Part shown: positions 1 to 6,761 of the stretch, piece after piece | How positions within the stretch are numbered: the stretch's first letter is position 1 | Layout: every line of letters starts with the position of its first letter | Source of the DNA: Marinifilaceae bacterium | GTDB lineage: Bacteria; Bacteroidota; Bacteroidia; Bacteroidales; Marinifilaceae | Length of the DNA stretch: 64,000 bases | Assembly (NCBI GenBank): GCA_017936285.1 | Contig: JAGBFU010000054.1 | Span: 17,766-81,765, forward strand | Reading direction: 5' to 3' | Notes under the pieces: model-generated | Databases searched by the model: none | Seen by the model: only the letters and a program-made list of their open reading frames with translations | Told to the model about the DNA's origin: nothing | Made by a program: the position numbers and the translations under genes

Positions 1-200
1 TTATCACCGGTGTCATTGTATTTTATAACTGTTATATAACCGGGTAATTCATTTTTAAATTCAGGGCGAGATTCCCTGTCAACAATATATTTGGTTTTAA
101 TGTTGTTTGTAGAGGAGGATTTTTCTGTTTGTGCATGCAGACTAAAATTGCCTATCAGCAATCCTAAAAATATCAAAATTGTTATTGCCGGTTGTCTCAT
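1..200 (-). CDS. Secreted protein of unknown function, 5' part only (3' end outside window)
   Basis: The reading frame opens at an ATG at 200 and runs off the left edge without a stop (66 codons visible). The first 24 residues are a typical Sec signal peptide: a short positive start, a hydrophobic run (ILIFLGLLIGNF) and a likely cleavage after LHAQ. The mature part seen so far is polar and Ser/Asn/Lys rich, with no recognisable motif. A TAACTTTG box at 229-236 in the same orientation could be its -7 element. I do not recognise the family. A periplasmic or outer-membrane location is inferred from the signal peptide alone. Confidence 0.6.
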   Translation of the reverse strand, partial: MRQPAITILIFLGLLIGNFSLHAQTEKSSSTNNIKTKYIVDRESRPEFKNELPGYITVIKYNDTGD

Positions 201-228
201 ATTGTTGTGTATTTGTAAGTGATTTTCG

Positions 229-236
229 CAAAGTTA
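229..236 (-). promoter_or_regulatory. Possible -7 box for the secreted protein at 1-200
   Basis: On the minus strand this reads TAACTTTG, a full match to the Bacteroidota -7 consensus TAnnTTTG, about 28 nt before the start codon. There is no TTG at the usual 19-21 nt upstream, so this is a -7 match only. Confidence 0.35.
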
Positions 237-258
237 AAAAAAACAGACATTTAGCACT

Positions 259-1239
259 TTACTTAACAAAAATTTTTTCCAACTCGGGGTATTCGCCGGG
301 GAGGTGGGTGGTTAGAAGTTTGGCAATAGATGCTGAGCCGGGTTTGATTGAGTTAATGAAGTGCTGCTTCTTTTCATGTAAGCCTCGTAAACCGAATGCT
401 CCCATTGCCTGCAGTAATCTCACAAGTGCTATGTGGTGGTAACTTTTTACAAAGTCATCAACCATTTTGGGGTGTATGGCTTGCAGCTCGCTTATGTAGT
501 GATTAAGTAACTCTTGGTGTTGAGTTTCGGGGATTTCGGCAATGGCATCGTAGAGAAGCGAGGCTACATCGTAGCCCAATGGGCCTTTGCGGCCACCCTG
601 ATAATCAATAAAAATTACCTCCTCGTCCTTAACCATAATGTTTCTGCTTTGGAAATCGCGGAACATAAAGGTGTTGGCCGGTTGCGATTCTATAATCGAG
701 CATAGTTTTTCCAAATCGTTCTCTAACAAATCTTCGTCAGTGGGAATGGCTGCTAATCTAAGATAGCAGTATTTAAAGTAGTTTAAATCCCACATTATGC
801 AACGTTTGTCAAATGATGGGCGAGGAAGCGCATTGCTATAGTCCAGTTCGTCTCCTGCAAACTGCATTTTCAACAGCTCGCTAAGTGCCTTTTTGTATAG
901 TGAAATTGTGTGTTCTGACAATTCACGCTTATGGCGCTCTGCGGTCAATATATCTAATAGCATATAACTGCCTAAATCCTCTTGGATGTATGCGCTGTTG
1001 TCTGCAGCACAACACAAGATTTCAGGAACTGCAACTCCTCTTGCTTTGAAGTATTTTGAATATTCAATGAAGAGTTTGTTTTCGCGCAGATCAGCATTGA
1101 TGGTTCCAATGTAGCTCTTCTCTTCGTTGAAAATGCGCCAATATTCACGAGCCGAGCCCGATGCCGGCAACTTCTCCATTTTGGTTGGCTCTGCTCCGAA
1201 GAATTCTCTATATAGTTGTGTTAAGATTGTGCTGTTCAT
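259..1239 (-). CDS. AmgK-like phosphotransferase (aminoglycoside phosphotransferase fold)
   Basis: A 326-residue soluble kinase of the APH/choline-kinase fold, closest in layout to COG3178 proteins such as AmgK, the anomeric MurNAc/GlcNAc kinase of cell-wall recycling. The N-lobe has a short glycine-poor nucleotide loop (PASGSAREYWRI). The catalytic loop reads FRDFQSRNIM, where the usual Brenner-type His is Phe but the catalytic Asp and Asn are kept. The metal-binding Asp follows in FIDYQGG. The substrate cannot be read from sequence; a sugar at the anomeric position is the family-based guess. The usual partner nucleotidyltransferase (MurU type) is not adjacent. The gene has its own promoter (1330-1360) and an 84-nt leader carrying two repeated hairpins. 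Confidence 0.75.
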   Translation of the reverse strand: MNSTILTQLYREFFGAEPTKMEKLPASGSAREYWRIFNEEKSYIGTINADLRENKLFIEYSKYFKARGVAVPEILCCAADNSAYIQEDLGSYMLLDILTAERHKRELSEHTISLYKKALSELLKMQFAGDELDYSNALPRPSFDKRCIMWDLNYFKYCYLRLAAIPTDEDLLENDLEKLCSIIESQPANTFMFRDFQSRNIMVKDEEVIFIDYQGGRKGPLGYDVASLLYDAIAEIPETQHQELLNHYISELQAIHPKMVDDFVKSYHHIALVRLLQAMGAFGLRGLHEKKQHFINSIKPGSASIAKLLTTHLPGEYPELEKIFVK

Positions 1240-1268
1240 TATACATTATTTAATTTATCTTCATTATG

Positions 1269-1322
1269 TGCTCAATGCAGAAAGCATTTTAGAGCTAAAT
1301 CTGCTCAATGCAGAAAGCATTT
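1269..1322 (-). repeat. Two 21-nt direct repeats, each a small hairpin, in the kinase leader
   Basis: The 21-mer TGCTCAATGCAGAAAGCATTT (cut here to its ends and core) occurs exactly at 1269-1289 and 1302-1322, a 33-nt period. Each copy contains AATGC-N5-GCATT, so the transcript of the 259-1239 kinase would begin with two identical stem-loops. They lie between the inferred transcription start (about 1323) and the start codon at 1239. Confidence 0.7.
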
Positions 1323-1329
1323 GCGTGTT

Positions 1330-1360
1330 CAAAGTTAAATAGTAACCATTGTTTTTACAA
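1330..1360 (-). promoter_or_regulatory. Bacteroidota-type promoter of the AmgK-like kinase
   Basis: On the minus strand: TTG (1360-1358), 20 nt, then TAACTTTG (1337-1330). Both boxes and the spacing match the Bacteroidota primary-sigma consensus. The -33 element touches the last codons of the histidine kinase gene, which suggests that the kinase gene is a separate transcription unit. Confidence 0.65.
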
Positions 1361-2608
1361 GGTTATGGTGAATTTTGTGCCGTGAGTCTCTTCATCGGTT
1401 GACGAGGTTACCCCTATCTGACCGTTGTGTAACAGGATAATCTGCTTGCATAGGCTCAATCCAATTCCGCTGCCACTCTCTTTTGTTGTGAAGAATGGGA
1501 CAAATATTCTATCCTGAACCTCGGGCAGAATGCCGGGGCCATTATCGCTGATAGAGATTCGTGTATGCGAGTTTGGTATTTTGTGTATCTTCACTTTAAT
1601 CTTTGGATTCTCGGTTTCGCTACATGCCTCAATGGCATTTTTAATCAGATTGATTAGTACCTGTTCAATCAATGTGCGATCAATGTGTAGTTTATGCTCT
1701 TCCGGGTGAACGTCATACTCAATGTAGGGCAGATTGAAGAGGTGGTTGATATCTGAGATAAGTTCTGCAGCTGAAACCTCGCCTAAAACAGGGGTAGGAA
1801 TCTTGGTTAGCTTTCTGTAGTTTTCAACAAAGTTTAGCAATCCCTGCCCGCGACGGTTGATTGTGGAGATAGCCTGTTTGGTCATATCTGCATCCACCTC
1901 GCCGGTAAGAAGGGTGTCCGAGATAGAGATAATCGGGGTTAGCGAGTTCATGATTTCGTGTGTCAGTACACGGGTAAGTTTCTGCCACGATTCGAACTCG
2001 TTCATGTCAAGCAGGCTGCCAATCTCTTTAAGACTGATCATGGTGATTGCACTATTGCCCGAATTGAATTGTGTTTTTGAGACATTCAGACGGCGTATCT
2101 GGCCATGTCTGTTTATGGTGATTATTGGCGAGTTGATCTGCTCAATAATCTCTTGTTGCAGGGTTGCTCTGCTGCCAAGAAGTTTTGTTGCAGCCTGATT
2201 GCACCACTCTATCTGCCACTCGTTGTTGCAAACTAATACCGCAATATCTGCCTTGTCTAAAAGTTGGGCATAATAGCTCTGTAGGATTGCATCGGAGCGG
2301 TGTTGCTCGTTGATGTTTTTTATACACTCTTGCAACTCTTTGTTGAGCATTTCAAGGGTAGTATCGCTGTATTTCGATGATATATGGAGCGAGGTTTCAC
2401 GATTCTTGAGAGCCAGAATTACCGAGTGCATAGCCTCCCATTGTTGGCGTTGAACTCTGTATAGATTCATTGCGAACAGAATGTCTGCCAATATGATTAT
2501 AGCCATGGTAAACCATAGTTCGCTAATAGTGCACAGGGCTGCCATTGCTGAGCAGATTACTATGGCAAGAACGTGCAGGGCGACGATTAATTGATATTTT
2601 ATCTTCAT
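1355..2608 (-). CDS. Membrane-bound sensor histidine kinase, NtrY-like
   Basis: 417 residues from the ATG at 2608. That start was chosen over a further-upstream one because it gives the ATGA overlap with the regulator stop and begins just before the first membrane segment. Two hydrophobic segments (about residues 6-27 and 31-50) leave almost no periplasmic loop, so the sensor probably detects a membrane or cytoplasmic signal. A linker/PAS-like region (about 105-200) is followed by the HisKA domain with H217 in LTHEIMNSLTP and a HATPase_c domain with N box LINLIKNAIEA and G boxes DNGPGI and GSGIGL. It is translationally coupled to the NtrC-type regulator and should be its cognate kinase. Confidence 0.9.
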   Translation of the reverse strand: MKIKYQLIVALHVLAIVICSAMAALCTISELWFTMAIIILADILFAMNLYRVQRQQWEAMHSVILALKNRETSLHISSKYSDTTLEMLNKELQECIKNINEQHRSDAILQSYYAQLLDKADIAVLVCNNEWQIEWCNQAATKLLGSRATLQQEIIEQINSPIITINRHGQIRRLNVSKTQFNSGNSAITMISLKEIGSLLDMNEFESWQKLTRVLTHEIMNSLTPIISISDTLLTGEVDADMTKQAISTINRRGQGLLNFVENYRKLTKIPTPVLGEVSAAELISDINHLFNLPYIEYDVHPEEHKLHIDRTLIEQVLINLIKNAIEACSETENPKIKVKIHKIPNSHTRISISDNGPGILPEVQDRIFVPFFTTKESGSGIGLSLCKQIILLHNGQIGVTSSTDEETHGTKFTITL

Positions 2609-3978
2609 AGCTCGTATTTCTCCATTTTTCTGTACAGGGCAAATCGGGTAATTCCTAACTCTGTGGCTGCTTTTGAGACGTTGCCCGAACAACGAATCAG
2701 CGCTTCGCTTATTGCCTGCTTCTCAATCTCAGCCAGGGTTTTAGGCTGACTTTGTGTATGCTTTTTAGGGGCGCTTTGTACGGTATTTAAGCTGAAGTGC
2801 TCCGGTTTCAGGGTGCCTGAGTCGCACAGAATAATAGCTCGCTCAATTGCGTGTTGCAACTCTCGTACGTTTCCCGGCCAGCCGTACTGCATAAGTCTGT
2901 TGCCGGCCTCGCTGTTAATGTTGGCAATCTTTTTGTTGTACTTCTTGGCATATCGCTCCATAAAGTGATTTGCCAGAAGTAAAATGTCTTCGCCTCGTTC
3001 ACGCAGGGGCGGCAGATGAATCTCTATGGTGTTGATTCTGTATAGCAAATCCTGTCTGAATTTCTCCTCGTTCACCATATTGAATATGTCTGCATTTGTT
3101 GCACATATCAACCTTATATCGATGGGGATGGATTGGGTGCTGCCCAATCGGTTGATTACCCGCTTCTCAAGGGCAGTGAGCAGTTTTGCCTGCATTGGGA
3201 GAGTCAGGTTGCCAATCTCGTCCAAAAACAGAGTTCCTTTGTTGGCAATCTCCATTCTTCCTGCCTTTGCTTTTCGTGCATCGGTAAATGCTCCCTTCTC
3301 ATATCCGAATAGTTCGCTCTCGAAGAGCTGTTCGGGAATTGCTCCCAAGTCGATGGGGATAAATGGATTTTCTGCTCTGGGCGAGGTTTCATATATCATT
3401 CTTGCTACCAGATCTTTGCCGGTGCCATTCTCACCCAAAATCAGAATGTTTGCATCGGTTTGACTTACCTTCCCGATAGTGGAGAATACCTGTTGCATGA
3501 CAGGGGAGTTGCCTATTATCAAGGTTGAGGCAGGGGTAGGCGAGCTTATGGCTTGTACCTGCTCTTTTAAGCGTGCATTCTCGGATTTTGTCCTTTTCAG
3601 CTCATTTGCCGAGTGCAGGGTGGCAAGAAGTTTCTCTCTGTCCCAGGGTTTTGCAATGAAGTCGGTGGCTCCATGTCTGATGGCATTGACCGCTTTGTCG
3701 GTGTCGGCATACGCAGTCATACAGATAACAACGGCATTTTTGTCAATCTCTAATATTCTCTCTAATGTGTCGAAACCCTCTTGACCGCTGATTGCATCCT
3801 TGCTGAAGTTCATATCGAGCATAATAATGTCGGGTTTGAATTCGTGCATGAATTGCTCAATTTTCTGGGGCGAGGTTGCAAATTTGATACTCTCGGACAT
3901 GGGCTTTAGCAACATGTTCAGTGCAAAGAGAATATCTTTGTTGTCATCGATTATTAATATTGTGCCGAAGTTCTTCAT
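2605..3978 (-). CDS. Sigma-54-dependent response regulator, NtrC/AtoC family
   Basis: 457 residues with the full three-domain architecture. The receiver domain (1-120) has D11/D12, phosphoacceptor D55 and K110. The AAA+ domain (about 150-385) has Walker A GENGTGKD at 182-189, the sigma-54 contact loop GAFTDA at 229-234 (consensus GAFTGA), Walker B GTLFLDE near 248-254 and an arginine-finger region (PPLRERGEDI). A Fis-type helix-turn-helix closes the protein (SGNVSKAATELGITRFALYRKM). Its most likely targets are the palindromes and the -24/-12 promoter between 4303 and 4410, upstream of the divergent export operon. The leader of its own transcript appears to carry an inserted repeat element. 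Confidence 0.93.
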   Translation of the reverse strand: MKNFGTILIIDDNKDILFALNMLLKPMSESIKFATSPQKIEQFMHEFKPDIIMLDMNFSKDAISGQEGFDTLERILEIDKNAVVICMTAYADTDKAVNAIRHGATDFIAKPWDREKLLATLHSANELKRTKSENARLKEQVQAISSPTPASTLIIGNSPVMQQVFSTIGKVSQTDANILILGENGTGKDLVARMIYETSPRAENPFIPIDLGAIPEQLFESELFGYEKGAFTDARKAKAGRMEIANKGTLFLDEIGNLTLPMQAKLLTALEKRVINRLGSTQSIPIDIRLICATNADIFNMVNEEKFRQDLLYRINTIEIHLPPLRERGEDILLLANHFMERYAKKYNKKIANINSEAGNRLMQYGWPGNVRELQHAIERAIILCDSGTLKPEHFSLNTVQSAPKKHTQSQPKTLAEIEKQAISEALIRCSGNVSKAATELGITRFALYRKMEKYEL

Positions 3979-3985
3979 AGTATCT

Positions 3986-4179
3986 ATTCCATTGTATGTT
4001 TTTTGTCATTGGTTCGTAGAGCTATTCGCCTCGTCTCATTCGCTACCCCGCTAACTCCTCCTTTTTAGTCGCTTTGCGCCTAACAGTCGTCAAACACACG
4101 CGGGCGCTTTACGCTCATTCGTAACTTGCTCATTTAACGCTCTACTCCAAAAATGACATAAAAACATACAATTCCATTG
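3986..4179. mobile_element. MITE-like inverted-repeat element with 9-bp flanking duplication
   Basis: The 9-mer ATTCCATTG occurs at 3986-3994 and 4171-4179. Between these copies lies a 176-bp segment whose ends are imperfect inverted repeats of about 28-34 nt: 3995-4022, starting TATGTTTTTTGTCATT, against 4139-4170, ending AATGACATAAAAACATACA. This is the layout of a small non-autonomous element with a target-site duplication. It has no coding potential. It begins 8 nt upstream of the response-regulator start codon, so it would sit in that gene's mRNA leader. No transposase that could move it is present in the window. Confidence 0.6.
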
Positions 4180-4254
4180 AGTTAAAATGTTTTGTCATTG
4201 GTTCGTAGAGCTATTCGCTTCGTCTCATTCGCTACCCCGCTAACTCCTCCTTTT
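4001..4254. repeat. 65-bp direct repeat pair (left-end region of the element and a second partial copy)
   Basis: 4001-4065 and 4190-4254 match at 64 of 65 positions (C at 4030, T at 4219) and are offset by 189 nt. The second copy lies outside the 9-bp duplication and lacks the right-hand inverted repeat. It therefore looks like the remnant of another copy, or a partial duplication, rather than part of a single insertion. Confidence 0.85.
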
Positions 4255-4262
4255 CAGGTTTT

Positions 4263-4270
4263 CAAAGTTA
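4263..4270 (-). promoter_or_regulatory. Possible -7 box of the response regulator/kinase operon
   Basis: TAACTTTG on the minus strand, a full match to TAnnTTTG, with no good TTG at the proper distance. If used, the transcript would start near 4256 and read through both repeat copies, giving a leader of about 280 nt before the regulator start codon. Confidence 0.35.
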
Positions 4271-4302
4271 AGTATTAATTTTGAGAAATACTATAGAAAA
4301 CT

Positions 4303-4338
4303 GTGCGGTTTCGCACTAAATATTGTGCGGTTTCGCAC
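4303..4338. promoter_or_regulatory. Paired palindromic operators (putative sigma-54 activator enhancer)
   Basis: The identical 14-mer palindrome GTGCGGTTTCGCAC occurs at 4303-4316 and 4325-4338. Centre-to-centre spacing is 22 bp, two helical turns, so both sites face the same side of the DNA. They lie 57-92 bp upstream of the -24 element. Tandem dyads at this distance are the classic upstream activating sequence of an NtrC-type protein, and such a protein is encoded next door. Confidence 0.75.
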
Positions 4339-4394
4339 GAGTTTTGTTAGTCTGTGAACGTGGTAAATATCGAGCAATCAATGAGTTGTATGAG

Positions 4395-4410
4395 TGGCAC
4401 GCTTTTTGAA
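4395..4410 (+). promoter_or_regulatory. Sigma-54 (-24/-12) promoter of the ABC/HlyD operon
   Basis: TGGCAC-GCTTT-TTGAA matches the sigma-54 consensus TGGCAC-N5-TTGCW with one mismatch (A for the -12 C). The GG dinucleotide and the -12 G are correctly spaced. The predicted start is near 4422, about 33 nt before the first permease codon. Confidence 0.7.
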
Positions 4411-4454
4411 ATAGTGATTAGTGAATAGATGTGTAACAGCTAAAAAATTTGAAA

Positions 4455-6761
4455 ATGATACTTCTACACTATTTTAAAGTTGCAATAAGAAACTTGCAAA
4501 AGAGTTGGGGGCATGTCCTGATTACTGCGTTGGGACTTGCAGCTGGTTTGTTGCTATTTGCATGGGCCGCATATTTGTGGCATGATGATTTTATGCGATA
4601 TAGAACCTATCCCACATTTGACCGATTGGTATATCCCACTGTTTATGAACCCGGTGGCGAATTGGATAATAACTATCAATCATATTTGAGAGACGACGTT
4701 ATGAAAGGAGTGATTGCTCAATTGCCACAGGTAGAGGAGATAATGTTTGGTTATGGAAAAAGGCCGATTAATGTAGATGTAAATGGTAAGGAGTTGGTTT
4801 TGAATGCATTCTTCACATCTTCTAATTTTAATAATCTGATGCCGGTGGAGTTTGTCGATGGGTCTATAGTGGATTTCCAGAGCAATTCCGATGCAATTCT
4901 TATAACCGAGAGTTGTGCCGAAAAACTTTTTGGTGGAGAAAGGGCAGTAGGTAAGTCGCTCTATGTGGCAAATATAGGTGGTTCACTTAAGGTAGATAAA
5001 TATTTTAGCGTTGCCGGAGTTGTTTGTGATAAACATTTGCCCAATACCGATGGAATGCCCCAAAGCTATGATATAATATTCGGGGATGGTCTTGAGGGTT
5101 CAGTATTTAAAGCGTATGCAGTAACCAGTATATTGTTGCTAAAATCGGCAGATATGCTTGAAACGGTAAATGATATATTGGCCAATACCGCTTTCGATGG
5201 CGTTAATGAAAGTGTGCGTTTGCGCCTTATTCCAATAAAATATTTGACAAGTGCCGGAATCTCGCCCATAATGGTTACAATATATTGTGCTTTTAGTTTG
5301 GTATTTCTTATATCGCTTATCTATGCTTTAAGCTATTTTATAGGAAACTTCATGTTGCGCAGTAAGGAGTTGCAACTTCGTAAGGTGCTGGGAGCCGGCA
5401 GAGAATCAAATGTAATGCTATGTTTTGTAGAGATGTTCATATACCTGCTTTTTGTAGCTCTCTTATCGATAGTTATGTGTGAATTACTGTTTAGCATAGA
5501 TTTGGTTGAGGAGTTTATGCTTACAGATGGTATAAATATTCGCGTTGATGATATTGTAAGAATGTTGGTAACCTTTGTGCCAATGCTTCTGATTTTGTTC
5601 TTTGTGGTTGCTTGTGTTGCTTCTGCGGTAACGAAATTGAGAAGCCCTAAACATAGAGTTAAAAGTGTAATGTTGGCTTTCCATTTTACAATAACCTTGG
5701 CATTTTTGTTGCTATCGGGGTATATGTATATGGATATCCGTAACACTAAAAAGGGTTATTATCCATACATTTCCGATAAGGAGCTAAGCTCGATATGGTG
5801 CTATGCCCATGATAGAAACTATCTCACATTGGCACAATTTGAGAAAATGATACATGATATTGAGGCCTCGCCTAAATATGAAACAGCATACGCACATAGC
5901 GATCATATATTCAACGAGAGTCTTGGGGCTTATTCACTTGCACGCCATTATGTGTCAGTATCATATTTGAAAATGATGAAGATTCCGGGAGCGGAGAATC
6001 TGAACGATGGCGATGATTTCTGTTTTATTTCACATAGTTTGCAAAATAGTATTGACTCGCTTGGATACTTGGATGTATCGGAGTTTCGGGGAGTGAGTCT
6101 GGGAACGTTGACCGATGTGCCTGTAAGCAGAGAGTTTTTCGAAAAGAGACACAGGGTGACAGGCTTGGTTGATAACAGAGACGCTTTTACTGGAAATATA
6201 GTCCTGCTACCATTGGGTGAAGTTGATAAAAATATTTGTATATACTACATAAAGGTAAAAGATGGCTATAATGTGGATGATGAGTTTTACTATTTGGAGT
6301 CAGATTATAATAAGAAATTACCGGGAGTGCAGGGTAGAAATATGACGGCCTATAATTTGGTAGTGAGCGATAGCAATATTGTGTTGTTCAGTATGGCGAT
6401 CATCTGTTTTGTGGTAATGTTAATGATTTCGGTTTCGGGAATAGTCAGCACAATTAGTGTCGATGTAAATCGCAGAGAGAAAGAGGTGGCAATTCGAAAG
6501 ATAAATGGAGCCGGATTCAAACAGGTCTATTGGCTATTTGGCCGATTATATTGCAGAATTTATGTAATAGCGGTGGTTGTAGTGCTGATAGCGTGGTTCT
6601 TTGTTACAAACACCATGCTTGCCGGCGAGGAGTTAAGTAGGAATCCTTTGCTATGGCTTGGAGTTGTGTTGCTTGCAGCTGTGGTTATTTTGATCTCAAT
6701 TGTACCTCAGATATACAGAGTTGCACGAATTAACCCATCAGAAATGTTAAGGAGTGAATAA
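4455..6761 (+). CDS. FtsX/MacB-like ABC transporter permease (first of pair)
   Basis: 768 residues, starting at the ATG at 4455 (a TTG six bases upstream is less likely). One N-terminal membrane helix (about 18-40) is followed by a MacB-type periplasmic domain. Then come three helices with the first FtsX motif region (FMLRSKELQLRKVLGAG), a fourth helix, a second periplasmic domain and a C-terminal FtsX domain (NRREKEVAIRKINGAGFKQ). The protein therefore carries two FtsX units and could form a pseudo-dimer with its paralogue. It overlaps the adaptor gene by 1 nt (TAATG). Type VII ABC (MacB/LolCE-like) systems move substrates from the periplasmic side rather than across the inner membrane. The substrate here is unknown. 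Confidence 0.88.
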   Translation: MILLHYFKVAIRNLQKSWGHVLITALGLAAGLLLFAWAAYLWHDDFMRYRTYPTFDRLVYPTVYEPGGELDNNYQSYLRDDVMKGVIAQLPQVEEIMFGYGKRPINVDVNGKELVLNAFFTSSNFNNLMPVEFVDGSIVDFQSNSDAILITESCAEKLFGGERAVGKSLYVANIGGSLKVDKYFSVAGVVCDKHLPNTDGMPQSYDIIFGDGLEGSVFKAYAVTSILLLKSADMLETVNDILANTAFDGVNESVRLRLIPIKYLTSAGISPIMVTIYCAFSLVFLISLIYALSYFIGNFMLRSKELQLRKVLGAGRESNVMLCFVEMFIYLLFVALLSIVMCELLFSIDLVEEFMLTDGINIRVDDIVRMLVTFVPMLLILFFVVACVASAVTKLRSPKHRVKSVMLAFHFTITLAFLLLSGYMYMDIRNTKKGYYPYISDKELSSIWCYAHDRNYLTLAQFEKMIHDIEASPKYETAYAHSDHIFNESLGAYSLARHYVSVSYLKMMKIPGAENLNDGDDFCFISHSLQNSIDSLGYLDVSEFRGVSLGTLTDVPVSREFFEKRHRVTGLVDNRDAFTGNIVLLPLGEVDKNICIYYIKVKDGYNVDDEFYYLESDYNKKLPGVQGRNMTAYNLVVSDSNIVLFSMAIICFVVMLMISVSGIVSTISVDVNRREKEVAIRKINGAGFKQVYWLFGRLYCRIYVIAVVVVLIAWFFVTNTMLAGEELSRNPLLWLGVVLLAAVVILISIVPQIYRVARINPSEMLRSE

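Noticed and set aside
1269..1322. CRISPR-like repeats
   Set aside because: Only two copies, 21 nt long, 12 nt apart, no cas genes; they are hairpins in a leader.
3986..4179. Simple intrinsic terminator reading of the inverted repeat upstream of the regulator gene
   Set aside because: The arms are separated by more than 100 nt and sit upstream of two divergent genes; the 9-bp flanking duplication fits insertion of an element better.
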